Assembly: GCF_002575655.3 (NCBI RefSeq)
Contig: NC_053039.3
Span: forward strand, 377,619,633-377,683,632
Reading direction: 5' to 3'
Length of the DNA: 64,000 nucleotides
Source: Aegilops tauschii subsp. strangulata
Taxonomy: Eukaryota; Streptophyta; Magnoliopsida; Poales; Poaceae
Both the position numbers and the translations under genes were made by a program. The notes under the pieces are model-generated. The model saw nothing but the letters and a program-made list of their open reading frames with translations, had not been told where the DNA came from and did no database searches. How positions within the stretch are numbered: position 1 is the first letter of the stretch; each line of letters starts with the position of its first letter. Shown in pieces: positions 11,117 through 23,667 of the stretch.

Positions 11117-11790
11117 ATCTATCCTTGCTTTTATGCCTAGCTAGGGGAGTTAAACGATAGCGCTTGTTGGGAGGCAACCCAAATGTTTTTTTAGTTTTTT
11201 TTTTTTTGCTTTTTGCTTCTTTTTAGGAATAAATATTTGATCTAGCCTCTGGTTAGATGTGTTTTTATGTTTTAATTAGTGTTTGTGCCAAGTTAAGCCT
11301 ATAGGATCTTCTTGGATGATAGTTATTTGATCTTGCTGAAAATTGCAGAAACTTTCTGCTCTCGAAAATAATTGTTAAAAATCACCAGAACGTGATAAAA
11401 TATTGATTCCAATTTCTGATGATCAATAAAAAAATTGTATAAATCTTCCTATTTTTGCTGAATTTTTGGAGTTCCAGAAGTTTGCGTTAGTTACAGATTA
11501 CTACAGACTGTTATGTTTTTGACAGATTCTGTTTTTCGTGTGTTGTTTGCTTATTTTGATGAATCTATGGCTAGTAAAATAGTTTATAAACCATAGAGAA
11601 GTAGGAATACAGTAGGTTTAACACCAATATAAATAAATAATGAGTTCATTACAGTACCTTGAAGTGGTCTTTTGTTTTCTTTCGCTAACGGAACTCACGA
11701 GATTTTCTGTTAAGTTTGGTGTTGTGAAGTTTTCAAGTTTTGGGTGAAAGATTTGATGGATTATGGAACAAGGAGTGGCAAGAGCCTAAG

Positions 11791-11871
11791 CTTGGGGATG
11801 CCCATGGCACCCCAAGATAATCTAAGGACACCTAAAAGCCAAAGCTTGGGGATGCCCCGGAAGGCATCCCC
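11791..11871 (+). other. Twin-hairpin module
   Basis: First stem: CTTGGGG (11791-11797) with CCCCAAG (11810-11816); GCC/GGC inside the loop can pair too. Second stem: GGGGATGCC (11848-11856), loop CCGGAA, GGCATCCCC (11863-11871), a perfect 9-bp stem. Both are built around the word AAGCTTGGGGATGC, which also forms the PPT next to the 3' LTR. Confidence 0.75.
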
Positions 11872-13908
11872 TCTTTCGTCTACTTCTATCGGTAACTTTA
11901 CTTGGAGCTATATTTTTATTCACCTCATGATATGTGTTTTGCTTGGAGCGTCTTGTATTATTTGAGTCTTTGTTTGTTAGTTTGCCACAATCATATTTGC
12001 TGTACACACCTTTTGAGAGAGACACGCATGATTCGGAAATTATTATAATATCTATGTGCTTCACTTATATCTTTTGAGTTATATAGTTTTAGCTCTAGTG
12101 CTTCACTTATATCTTTTAGAGCACGGCGGTGGTCTTGTTTTATAGAAACTATTGATCTCTCATGCTTCACTTAGATTATTTTGAGAGTCCTACAAAACAG
12201 CATGGTAGTTTGCTTTAACAATAATAGGCATTCAAGATTAGTAAAGAAAAAAGGAAAAAAAAATATGAGTGTGTTGAATACTATGAGAAGTTTGATGCTT
12301 GATAATTGTTTTGAGATATGAAGATGGTGATATTAGAGTCATGCTAGTTGAGTAGTTTTGAATTTGAGAAATACTTGTGTTAAAGTTTGTGATTCCCGTA
12401 GCATGCACGTATGGTGAACCGTTATGTGATGAAGTCGGAGCATGATTTATTTATTGATTGTCTTCCTTATGAGTGGCAGTCGGGGACGAGCGATGGTCTT
12501 TTCCTACCAATCTATCCCCCTAGGAGCATGCGCATAATACTTTGCTTTGATAACTTGTAGATTTTTGCAATAAGTATATGAGTTCTTTATGACTAATGTT
12601 GAGTCCATGGATTATACGCACTTTTCTTCCTTCCACCATTGCTAACCTCTCTAATACCGCGCACTTTTCGCCGGTATCATACACCCACCATATACCTTCC
12701 TCAAAACAGCCACCATACCTACCTATCATGGCATTTCCATAGCCATTCCGACATATATTGCCATGCAACTTACCACCGTTCCGTTTACTATGACACGCTC
12801 CATCATTGTCATATTGCTTTGCATGATCATGTAGTTGAGACTGTATTCGTGGCAAAGCCACCGTTCATAATTATTTCATACATGTCACTCTTGATTCATT
12901 GCATATCCCGGTACACCGCCAGAGGCATTCACATAGAGTCATATTTTGTTCTAAGTATTGAGTTGTAATTGTTGAGTTGTAAGAAAATAAATGTGTGAAG
13001 ATCATCATTTTTAGAGCATTGTCCCAAGTGAGGAAAGGATGATGGAGACTATGATTCCCCCACAAGTCGGGATGAGACTCCGGATGAAAAAAAAGAGGCC
13101 ATAAAAAAGGCCCAAATAAAAAAATGAGAGAAAAAGAGAGAAGGGACAATGTTACTATCCTTTTACCGCACTTGTGCTTCAAAGTAGCACAATGATCTTC
13201 ATGATAGAGAGTCTCCTATGATATCACTTTCATATACTAGTGGGAATTTTTCATTATAGAACTTGGCTTGTATATTCCAATGATGGGCTTCCTCAAAATG
13301 CCCTAGGTCTTCGTGAGCAAGCGAGTTGGATGCACAGCCACTTAGTTTCTTTTGTTGAGCTTTCATATACTTATAGCTCTAGTGCATCCGTTGCATGGCA
13401 ATCCCTACTCACTCACATTGATATCTATTGATGGGCATCTCCATAGCCCGTTGATACGCCTAGTTGATGTGAGACTATCTTCTCCTTTTTGTCTTCTCCA
13501 CAACCACCATTCTATTCCACATATAGTGCTATGTCCATGGCTCACGCTCATGTATTGCGTGAAGATTGAAAAAGTTTGAGAATGCCAAAAGTATGAAACA
13601 ATTGCTTGGCTTGTCATCGGGGTTGTGCATGATTTAAATATTTTGTGTGGTGAAGATAGAGCATAGCCAGACTATATGATTTTGTAGGGATAACTTTCTT
13701 TGGCCATGTTATTTTGAGAAGACATAATTGCTTAGTTAGTATGCTTGAAGTATTATTATTTTTATGTCAATATTAAACTTTTGTCTTGAATCTCTCGGAT
13801 CTGAATATTCATACCACAATTAAGAAGAATTACATTGAAATTATGCCAAGTAGCATTCCACATCAAAAAAATTGTTTGTATCATTTACCTACTCGAGGAC
13901 GAGCAGGA

Positions 13909-13926
13909 ATTAAGCTTGGGGATGCT
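13909..13926 (+). promoter_or_regulatory. Polypurine tract region
   Basis: The purine-rich stretch TTAAGCTTGGGGATGC directly precedes the 3' LTR and is the expected site of plus-strand priming. Confidence 0.7.
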
Positions 13927-15506
13927 TGATACGTCTCCAACGTATCTATAATTTTTGATTGCTCCATGCTATATTATATTCTGTTTTGGACATTATTGGG
14001 CTTTATTATACACTTTTATATTATTTTTGGGACTAACCCATTAACCGGAGGCCCAGCCCAGAATTGCTGTTTTTTGCCTATTTCAGAGTTTCGCGGAAAA
14101 AGAATATCAAACCGAGTCCAAACGGAATGAAACCTTCGGGAACGTGATTTTCGGAACGAACGTGATCCAGAAGACTTGGACCCTACATCAAGACATCAAC
14201 CAGAAGGGCACGAGGTAGGGGGGCGCACCTACCCCCCCCCCCAGGGCGCACCCTCCACCCTCGTGGGCCCCCTGTTGCTCCACCGACGTACTCCTTCCTC
14301 CTATATATACCTACTTACCCCCAAACTACCAGATACGGAGCCAAAAACCTAATTCCACCGCCGCAACCTTCTGTACCCGTGAGATCCCATCTTGGGGCCT
14401 TTTTCCGAGCTCCGCCGGAGGGGGCGTCGATCACGGAGGGCTTCTACATCAACACCATAGCCTCTCCGATGACGTGTGAGTAGTTTACCTCAGACCTTCG
14501 GGTCCATAGTGATTAGCTAGATGGCTTCTTCTCTCTTTTTGGATCTCAATACAATGTTCTCCCCCTCTCTCGTGGAGATCGATTCGATGTAATCTTCTTT
14601 TGCCGTGTGTTTGTGGAGACCGATTAATTGTTGGTTATGATCAAGTTTATCTATGAACAATATTTGAATCTTCTCTGAATTCTTTTATGTATGATTGGTT
14701 ATCTTTGCAAGTCTCTTCGAATTATCAGTTTGGTTTGGCCTACTAGATTGATCTTTCTTGCAATGGGAGAAGTGCTTAGATTTGGGTTCAATCCTGCGGT
14801 GTCCTTGCCCGGTGACAGTAGGGGCAACAAGGCATGTATTGTATTGTTGCCATCGAGGATAACAGGATGGGGTTTATATCATATTGCATGAGTTTATCCC
14901 TCTACATCATGTCATCTTGCTTAAAGCGTTACTCTGTTCTTATGAACTTAATACTCTAGATGCATGCTGGATAGCGGTCGATGTGTGGAGTAATAGTAGT
15001 AGATGCAGGTAGGAGTCGGTCTACTTGTCTCGGACGTGATGCCCATATACATGATCATACCTAGATATTCTCATAACTATGCTCAATTCTGTCAATTGCT
15101 CAACAGTAATTTGTTCACCCACCGTAAATACTTATGCTCTTAAGAGAAGCCACTAGTGAAACCTATGGCCCCTGGGTCTATTTTCCATCATATTAATCTC
15201 CCGACAACAAGTTATTTGTAGCGCCATTTTTATTTTGTTTTCTTTACTTTGCATCTTTATTATAAAAATATTGTCTTATCATATCTATCAGATCTCACTC
15301 TCGTAAGTGACTGTGTAGGGATTGACAACCCCTTATCGCGTTGGTTGCGAGGATTTATTTGTTTGTGTAGGTGTGAGTGACTAGTGCGTGGCCTCCTACT
15401 CGATTGATACCTTGGTTCTCAAAAACTGAGGGACATACTTACGCTACTTTGCTGCATCACCCTTACCTCTTCAAGGGAAAACCAACGTAGTGCTCAAGAG
15501 GTAGCA
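13927..15506 (+). repeat. 3' LTR of the Sabrina-like element
   Basis: 1580 bp, TGATACG ... GGTAGCA, matching 7236-8817 along its length, followed by the TCCGG target duplication. The 66-codon open frame inside it is chance. Confidence 0.9.
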
Positions 15507-15511
15507 TCCGG

Positions 15512-15545
15512 CTGTCCGAGGACCCCCTAATCCAGGACTCCCTCA
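15512..15545 (-). repeat. 3' LTR of Fatima-like element, second piece
   Basis: The remaining 34 bp of the split LTR, ending in the inverted form of TGAGGGAGTCC. The adjacent GTAGCCCCTGAACC (15546-15559) is the inverted PPT (GGTTCAGGGGCTAC). Confidence 0.85.
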
Positions 15546-16096
15546 GTAGCCCCTGAACCAGGCTTCAATGATGATGAGTCCAGCGCGCCGATTGTCTTCG
15601 GCATTGCAAGGCGGGTTCCTCCTCCGAATACTCCATAGAAGATTTTGAACACAAGGATTGTGTCCGGCTCTGCAAAACAAATTCCACATACCACCACAGA
15701 GAGTATAATATTCCACAAATCTAATCTGTTGACAAATTTCATAGCGTGACATCACGCCACGGCCTGGTCATTATTCGAACCATTTTTCTCAACCAGCTAC
15801 TGCACATATTGTGAGGCGGTTTTCTTGGCATGTCTTGTCAAAGCAGAGATCGTGTCCCCTTATCACGGGATTCTCATCAATACAGGTGTGGGTAACCCAA
15901 CCGCGCCATCAATCACGGTGCTTGGGGAATAAGCGAGTTTACCAGGCAAGTGGGGAGGCGCACAGTTTTACCGCCCTTATAAAGGGACAAGGACTCCTCT
16001 TTTTCACCCACGCCTTCTTCTTCCCTGCCCATCCATTCTTGCGCGCTCGAGCTCCAGCGCCCAAGTTCGCATTTTCTCCGCAAAACCACTCCAAAC
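15546..16096. other. Region between Fatima 3' LTR and the antisense gene
   Basis: On the minus strand this holds the PPT. On the plus strand it is the upstream region of the antisense gene, with a TATA box at 15977-15984 about 113 bases before the start codon. No other coding sequence. Confidence 0.6.
15977..15984 (+). promoter_or_regulatory. TATA box of the antisense gene
   Basis: TTATAAAG followed by a pyrimidine-rich stretch (CTCCTCTTTTTC), a typical plant core promoter layout, 113 bases upstream of ATG 16097. Inferred from position and sequence only. Confidence 0.55.
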
Positions 16097-19000
16097 ATGT
16101 CCGAAGCGGGAGGCAAGTGGATGGTCTCGTCCGTTACGGAGGAGAACATTACGAAGCTCCGGGAAGCCGGATACCTGGCTGCAGACATCGCGCAGCGGCT
16201 CCCAGATGCGATGCAGATCGTCCTTACCCCAGAACCCCACGAAAGGGTTGTATTCCTTACCCACTTCGTCCGTGGGCTGGGATTTCCCCTCCACCCATTT
16301 GTTCGCGGGCTCATGTTCTACTACGGGCTGGACTTCCATGATCTGGCCCCTAATTTCATCCTCAACATCTCGGCGTTTATCGTCGTGTGCGAGGCCTTCC
16401 TCCGCATCAAGCCCCACTTCGGCCTGTGGCTGAAGACCTTCAACGTGAAACCGAAGGTGGTGGTCGGCCAGCAAGTGGAGTGCAGAGGCGCTATGGTGGC
16501 CAAAATGCCCAACGTCACCTGGCTCGATGGCTCCTATCTAGAGACCGTGAAGGGGTGGCAATCGTGGTGGTTCTACATCACCGAGCCACGCGACACCAAC
16601 TGGGTGGCGGCCCCCGAATTTCGATCCGGCATCCCCATGCGGCTCACCTCCTGGAAAGAGAAGGGCCTATCATGGGGCTCATCGGTGGAGCTGACCGGAC
16701 TCCAGAACTGTGTTAAAAACATGATAAGCAAGAAAATCAAGCTTGTCAATGTGGTCCATGTCATGCTCTTCCGCCGGATCCTCCCGTGTCAAAGACGGGC
16801 ATTCAATATGTGGGAGTTCGACCCGGCCAAGCACCAGACGCTGCGAGAGCCTTTCGACATGACGCACCAAGACATCTGGAAGGTGTTGTTCAAGTTCGCC
16901 GAGGTGCCTCCTCCCCTTACCGAGGATCGCGGACTCAGCGCCAAGCGCCCTGCCAATCCGGTAAGCTCCTTATATCTTATAAGATGTTCCTTTCCCCAGT
17001 ATAATCATGTGAAGGATCTGAGCCTCCATGCCATTTTAACAGGACTGGGTAGGGACAACGGAGCGGATCGATTGTCCGGCCCCACTGCCTGAAGATCCAG
17101 CAAGGGCTCTCTTAACGGAGATGCTGGTTCCGGCGCCTTATGAGGCGCCGGAGAAGAAGGCCAAGAAGAAGGCCGCGGGGACCATAAAAGGTCATCGACG
17201 CAAGGTTGTATCGGACTCATCGTCCGATAACACCGAGGCGCCCTCCTCCCACGAAAACGAGGAGGAGGAAGAGGAAAGTTCTCCCCCCTCAGCCAGGGGA
17301 GACAAGAAAAGGAAGGCCGCATCTGGGGAGGCCGAAGGGTCCAAGAAGGGAAGGACCCTCCTTCCGGACTGCTCCACAACAGCCGCTTTCAGCGACGAGG
17401 AGTGGCTACCCAGGGACAAGCCCCTGGCGAAGTCGTAAGTATCCGGACACCATAATAGTTCTGGTATGCTTGTTTTATTGCTTCATATCATGCCAAACAT
17501 GATCATGCAGTCCATCCAAAGCCCATATCAACGTATCCTCTTTGGATGGGTCTTTGGGCCAGTCGGAGATGAACAGCGATTCACTCCCGACCGCCTCCTC
17601 CCCCCGCCCTATGGACGATGTCGAGGTGTTGTCTCAAAGGGCGCTAAACCAAGGGGAGATAGTTCCGGGGCGCCCCAAGGCAATATTCCAGGCGCTAGGC
17701 GCATGGGGGGGCAAGAATCCCATGGGCTCTAATGCCGGGGGCAACAAGTTTAGCCCCGAGCCGAATATTGCGCCGGAACCTCCAGTGGTTCCGGATTCTG
17801 TCAGGCGACCCCTCGCAAAGGGGGCAAGCCGTATGTGCCAATGGCCTTTGTCCATCCAGAGGCATCGGACAATTTGCTGGAAGCGCTTCGCGGCGCTTCC
17901 ATTGACGAAGAGCACCGCACTATCATGAGTGCGGTGGTCAAGAAGGTTCGGTCCGCCAAAAGCGGACGGACTGAAGCCCGTGCCAGCCTCCTAACAGGCT
18001 TTGAGGTAAGTAATCAAATTATGAGAAAATGTTACAGCATAGACAGTAGCCCCTGATGCTCTGTTTGGTGTTCGCAAAGAAAGGCCGAACAGAGGATCAA
18101 ATAATAATCACAGGAGTCTAATCAGAATATGTCTATGTGAATAAGTAGGCTTCACTGCTGGCCGCTGCCGCTCGCACGACGGAGGTCTCCACACTGAAGC
18201 GGGACCTTGAGCGGTCCAAGGAAGAGCTCGGCCTTACCAAGAGGCAGCTCGAAGAGAACAAAGGTAAGTGATACCCCGTCTGTTTATTGATAAAGAAAAA
18301 AGAAGGTGGTTCTTAGATCACAGGATCGTCATGAATTTTGCTAGGGGCCATGACCGAAATGGCGGCCCTAAAGAAGGCGTTGTCCGAGGCCGAAGGCAAA
18401 GCGGCCAAGGAGCGCGCCGAGCGCGAGAAGCAAGAGGCCGGAGTCGGCGAGGTTCAGCAAGAGCTCCAGGAGTTTGTCAAGAAATACGAGTCCTTGGAGC
18501 GTGACTCTAAGACGCAAGGGTCCGAGTTTGCGAAGGCCCTCGAGAACGCACAAAATGCCAAGGCCGAAGCCCAAAAGGCCCTCCAGGAAATTCAGGCGGT
18601 CAAGAAGATAGCGGCGGGTAAGGCATTCATTATGCAAAGCAAGTATGTGAAGGAAACTTTCCTTTTACTTACCCGAATTCGGAGCTCTCCAGGAGCATTC
18701 GCAGATCTACCCAGCAGTGTGTCGGATGCCGCGGAGTTCTACCGAGCCGAGGAAGGGAGCTCGACGGAGAAGTTGTTCTGGTCTCAGTATACTGGGACCG
18801 AACATCCGATGCCCTTGAGCGACCAGTTGAAGCAATTGGTCGAGCTTCACAAGGCGGCCGAACTGGCAATGAAGGGTCTCATAGTCCGGATGTGGCCTGG
18901 CGAGCCCCTGCCTGGCAGCTATTTTGGCCTGGTAAGGCGGCTTGTGAATGCCTGCCCACGGTTTGAAGTCATAAAGCGGTCCGTCTGCATTGAGGGTGCG

Positions 19001-19177
19001 CGCAGGGCTTTTGCCCGGGCGAAAGTGCACTGGGCGAAGATGGACGCCGAAAAGCTGCTGAAGGAAAGGCCGCCGGAGGGCAAGGAGCATCGCCACCCCG
19101 AAAAGTATTATGACAGTGTTCTGAAGGGTGCTCACCTTGTGGCGGAGGAATGTGATAAGGATATAATATTTGAATGA
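16097..19177 (+). pseudogene. Antisense five-exon gene with Transposase_28-type domain
   Basis: On the strand opposite to the retroelement, five exons can be joined with GT-AG introns and matching phases: 16097-16960, 17043-17434, 17511-18005, 18149-18263 and 18345-19177. Together they give close to 900 codons. Exon 1 carries the domain known in Pfam as Transposase_28 (putative gypsy-type transposon, PF04195), recognised by HERVVFLTHFVRGLGFPLHPF and the F..YYGL...L.PN stretch. The middle is Lys/Glu/Ser-rich with a likely nuclear signal (KKAKKKAAG). The fourth and fifth exons encode a long coiled coil (LKRDLERSKEELGLTKRQL onward) and a C-terminal domain with WPGE.LP and GARRAF. One frameshift near 17818, at a G run in exon 3, breaks this copy; the exon lengths sum to one base short of a whole number of codons, which fits a single lost base. 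Function unknown; such antisense ORFs are known in Tat-lineage gypsy elements. Confidence 0.72.
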
Positions 19178-20353
19178 ATGTACTCATGTGATCCTGTAAT
19201 ATAAAATGAGTTCATGTGCGCTATATAACGCTTGTTGATTTAAAATATTACCTTCTGTGCAGCCGTTTATACAATTTGAGAGTTGGCGAGTTGTCGGCTT
19301 GTACCCCCATGTAACTAGTACTGAGGTGTTCGGGATAAACCTGATCACTCTTTATCCCAGTTTTGGGTCCTTCAAAGGAGGTGTTCAGACGATAAAGCTT
19401 TATCGCTCTCACTTAGCCATAGAAGTCTATAATTTTAAATTTTGGCGAAGCCCCTAGTATTCGGAAGGCCGAACTTGGGGCGCTATGTACGCCTAAATCG
19501 GACAAGGCCGACTCTTCGCCCGAGGCGGAAAAAATCTTTAAGGATTTGAGACCTCTCGAACAGCGACCAGCTCTCGCCGCATCATGACAGTCAGTTTTCG
19601 GCATTATCTACTGAGGTGCTCGTCTAGAAGAACCGGGACACAATCGCAGTAGTTCTCCCAGTGCTACCTTAGCCGGTATAGCGAAACGTAAGGTACCAAA
19701 ACATGGGAGCCGGGCAAACCCAACTATTGACCCAAGACATGATTCGGAGCTGATGCATATAATGCTATAAGTTCGGGGTGCCGCACTGTCGAAAGTGTTC
19801 GGACTTTTCATGCCGTGTTATGGGGTACACTGAAGCCCCTGGCGCACTGGATGTATCAGAATGTACGGGTGTAATTTGTCGTAAATAAGCAGACAAGGAA
19901 AAAGATGAAGGAATGCAGTAATGAGCTAATGTTGTACACTGTTATTTAAGTGATACGTCAAAACGTATGTATACAAGTAGTGCAATAAGTAAAAATAGGA
20001 CTATTTGACATGTCCTATCCAAGGGCAAGCTGCGTGTGGGTATGAAAAATAGGTATAGCGATCATTATCAGAGACCACCTGGGTATTCCCTTGTACGTCA
20101 AAGCTTCTTGCTTCCTTGGTGTTTCCTTCCCATGACAAGTCCGATAATCAGACGATCGGAGAGGGCCTTCAGAGAATAGGGGCCTGAAAGGAAGAAAATG
20201 TTAAAGGTATATGGGTCCTGAAGCGGTCGAGCCGCATTGTGGGCCGTGCCGTAGCCGTGCCTCCGCCTATGCCCATGGTATCTTGAGTGCGTAATTATGT
20301 ACGCGCGGCGCAAATTTCACCGCTTGACTGGGACTAGGACGGAGGCCGAATTG
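19178..20353. other. Non-coding region where pol would be expected
   Basis: Between the end of the antisense gene and the last protease codons. Six-frame inspection shows no RT, RNase H or integrase motifs, so pol has been deleted. Two GAAGCCCCT stretches (near 19447 and 19832) are inverted PPT-like words. The 5' part is the likely 3' UTR of the antisense gene. Confidence 0.6.
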
Positions 20354-23300
20354 CTAGGCGAGCTCTGAACGTGCCTGGTGATCCTGTTGCAGGGTACTCC
20401 TGACTCGCTTGAAGGTGTCCGGGGGCTTTTTCGCCGAATTGGCGGTTTGCCTCAGAAGGCTACTTTGCACTTCTGCTGCAAGGGCAGTGGTGTGCTCCTC
20501 CGTACGGAGCGAGCATTCTGTGTTTCCATTAACTGTTATAACCCCGCGAGGTCCTAGCATTTTGAGCTTGAGGTATGCATAATGCGGCACCGCATTGAAT
20601 CTGGCGAATGCGGTTCGTCCGAGCAGGGCGTGATAGCCACTGCGGAAGGGGACGATATCAAAGATTAACCTGTGCAACAGGCCTCTACACCTGGTATGAC
20701 ACCTTTAAAGGTGGTTTTTGTGGGTTTGATCCTCGAGGGGTCTATACCCATTTTGCGCACTATATCCTGATAGAGCAGGTTCAGGCTACTGCCACCATCC
20801 ATAAGGACTCGAGTGAGGTGAAATCCGTCAATGATGGGGTCAAGGACCAATGCGGCAGAACCACCATGACAGATACTAGTGGGGTGGTCCCTGCGATCGA
20901 AAGTGATCGGACAAGAAGACCATGGGTTGAACTTTGGGGCGACTGGCTCCATCGCATAGACGTCCCTTAGTGCACGCTTCCATTCCCGCTTGGGAATATC
21001 GGTTGCGTATATCATGTTCACCGTTTTCACTTGGGGGGGGGGGGATTTCTTCTGTCCACCTGTGTTCGGCGGCCGGGGCTCCTCCGCGTCGTCGCTATGC
21101 AGCCCCTTTTCCTTGTTTTCGGCATTCAACTTGCCGGCCTGTTTGAACACCCAACATTCTCTGTTGGTGTGGTTGGCTGGCTTATCGGGGGTGCCGTGAA
21201 TTTGACACGAGCGATCGAGTATGCGGTCCAAACTGGACGGGCCCGGATTGCTTCTTTTGAACGGCTTTTTCCGCTGACCGGATTTAGAGCCACTAAATCC
21301 GGCATTGACTGCCGTGTCTTCGGCGTTGTCGCCGTTGTTGCGGCGCTTGTGTCTGTTGCGACGTGGCCTGCCGTTGCTATCTTTGGCATCTGAATTGCCA
21401 GGATTTCTTGATGTGCTGTTGCTGCGAGCCAGCCAGCTGTCCTCGCCCGCGCAAAAGCGGGTCATGAGTGTCGTGAGGGCTGCCATGGACTTCGGCTTCT
21501 CTTGGCCGAGGTGTCGGGCCAGCCATTCATCACGGATGTTATGCTTAAATGCCGCTAAGGCCTCGGCATCCGGACAGTCGACAATTTGGTTCTTTTTAGT
21601 TAGGAACCGAGTCCAGAATTTCCTGGCTGATTACCCTGGCTATTGGGTTATGTGACTCAAGTCATCAGCATCCGGTGTTCGCACATATGTGCCCTGGAAG
21701 TTGTCAAGGAATGCGTCTTCCAAATTCTCCCAACTACCAATGGAGTTTGCCGGCAGGCTATTCAGCCAATGCCGAGCCGGTCCTTTGAGTTTTAGTGGGA
21801 GGTACTTGATGGCATGTAGATCGTCACCGCGGGCCATGTGGATGTGGAGGAGGAAATCTTCAATCCATACTGCGGGGTCTGTTGTACCATCATATGATTC
21901 AATGTTCACGGGTTTAAATCCTTCTGGGAATTCATGATCCATCACTTCATCAGTGAAGCATAGGGGGTGTGCGGCGCCTCTGTGCCGGGCTATGTCACGA
22001 TGCAGTTCATACGAGTCTTGTCTGCTGTATTCGGCCCGGCCGGATTTGCTTTTAGTATATCCGGCGTGACGATTGTCGTCACGCGTTGGGGCGCGACCCC
22101 GTGATCCGTAGATCGATCTTGCATGTCCTGCTTTATTTTCCAATACGTCTCGCAGGTCCTGCGTGTTACCCCGGGCCTTGGTATTTTTGTTTAACTGGCG
22201 ACGGGGTGCGGGCTGGACTTCAGCCTGATATGCCGCTTTATCTCGGCCACGAGGTGGCCGGTCAGCCGCATCATATGCTGTAAGCGTAGGCTTTAATGCT
22301 TCCTCCTCGAGTTGGGGTAGCAACCTGCGCTCTGGGTAACTTTTGGTTGGGCGCCCGAGTTCGTATTCCTCGGCCGCCAGGACCTCAGTCCATCTATCCG
22401 CTAGCAGATCTTGGTCAGCTTGAAGTTGTTGTTGCTTTTCCTTCAGGCTTTTTGCTGTGGCTATAAGCCGGCGCTTGAAGTGCTCCTGCTCGACGGGATC
22501 CTCAGGCAAGATAACTTCTTCGTCGCCGAGGCTCACCTCGTTTTCGGAGAGAGGCATGTAATTGTCATCCTCTGATTCTCTGTCTGCTGCCTGTTCCTTA
22601 GGGCTAGCTTGCCCATCCTCCCGCTCGAAGCCTGGCTGGAGGGGATTGTCTTCGTCTTCGGCACTCTCTGCAACGTTATTGTCTCTTGTGTCGGTATCGC
22701 TGCTTTTGCTATGGCGGGGCTTAGAGCGGCGCCGATGACGCCGGTGCTTAGATTGCTTCTCGGGGGGATTATCCTCCGTTGCCTTATTGCCATCGCTTTC
22801 TTTGGGGGTGTCCACCATGTATATATCATATGATGAGGTGGCAGTCCAGCGCCCTGTGGGCGGTGGTTCCTGTTCGTCTCCTGCATCGTCGTCCATATTG
22901 TCTATGTCTTCGGAGCCAAAATCGAGCATGTCGGTTAAGTCATCGACAGTGTCTATTAAGTGGGTGGTGGGTGGGTAACGAATTTCTTCGTCGTCCGCTT
23001 CCCACTCAAGCCGGACATAGTTCGGCCAAGGGTCTCCTGACAAGGAGAGAGACCTTAATGAATTTAGCACGTCGCCCAGGGGCGAGTGCTGAAAGATATC
23101 TGCGGAGGAAAACTCCATGATCGTAGCCCAATCAGATTCGATAGGCACGGACGCAGGCGGTTCGGAGCCCGTGGCCGGGGACGAATCCAAGGGTCCGGCA
23201 ACACAGGTCTCATGGGAGATGAAGTCAGTATTCAGCTCTATCGCCGCTGAGTGTGCGGCCTCCGTGGCGGGGTCCATCCACCCGTCCTCGGAAGGCGCGA

Positions 23301-23619
23301 TCTGCTCCGGATTGAGGGCCGGAGTGGCCACAAGTGTGATCTCCCGAACTCCGTCCGACGGCAGAGCTAAGTCATGCTCGTCGTGACTGTGCGGCGCACC
23401 TGACATGGGCTCGCATCCGTCGAAGATCAAGTCTCCGCGGATGTCGGGAGTATAGTTTAAGCTTCCAAACCTGACCTGATGGCCAGGGGCGTAGCTCTTG
23501 ATCTTCTCCAGATGGCCAAGCGAGTTGGCCCGCAGTACGAAGCCGCCGAATACGAAGAGCTGTCCGGGGAGGAAAACCTCACCCTGGATCGCATCGTTGC
23601 CGATGATCGAAGGGGCCAT
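20354..23619 (-). pseudogene. Fatima-like gag-protease, broken
   Basis: The frame starts at ATG 23619 on the minus strand (MAPSIIGNDA). The first ~400 residues are a long acidic, charged region. A gypsy capsid domain follows with ESYDGTTDPAVWIEDF and PARHWLNSLP. Two in-frame stops interrupt it at 21637-21639 (TAG) and 21628-21630 (TAA). The frame then continues through a Lys/Arg-rich part, a zinc-knuckle-like C.IHG....HTNREC, and an aspartic protease with the active site in VLMDGGSSLNLLY (intact Asp). At about 20665-20677 there is a frameshift, apparently with a small deletion, before the end of the protease region (HALLGRTAFARF). No pol follows. The element could have supplied gag in the past but not now. 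Confidence 0.85.
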
Positions 23620-23667
23620 CAAGCCTTTATCGTGACGACACAGTGGAACTCTCAATGAAAGCACCAA

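Larger units (their letters stand above)
11117..13926 (+). other. Non-coding 3' tail of the Sabrina-like element
   Basis: About 2.8 kb, AT-rich, without a credible ORF. In order it holds TTGGGAGGCAACCCAA (11169-11184), the twin hairpins (11791-11871), three copies of the ACTTATATCTTTTGAG motif (12060-12180), and AT-rich sequence. The same blocks occur in inverted orientation at 27578-30408. Conservation of non-coding blocks between copies with different ORFs suggests cis-acting roles. Confidence 0.75.
7236..15506 (+). mobile_element. Sabrina-like gypsy element, gag-protease only
   Basis: A complete insertion of 8271 bp with a perfect 5-bp target duplication TCCGG (7231-7235 and 15507-15511). 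LTRs of 1582 and 1580 bp enclose a primer binding site, a gag-protease reading frame, about 2.8 kb of non-coding DNA with the twin hairpins, and a PPT. RT, RNase H and integrase are missing, so it is non-autonomous. It landed in the LTR of the Fatima-like element and is therefore younger than that insertion. It shares LTR and tail with the element at 25997-33647, which carries a different ORF. Confidence 0.92.

Noticed and set aside
11744..11965. Small ORF over the hairpins, similar to frames at 907-1128 and 2389-2643
   Set aside because: The shared SLGMP peptides follow from the repeated DNA word; the frame is broken in the 29657 copy, so the DNA or RNA structure and not a peptide is conserved.
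20665..21486. Independent host protein with a zinc knuckle
   Set aside because: It is in frame with the upstream Fatima-like gag and holds the retroviral-type protease; it is part of the same polyprotein.
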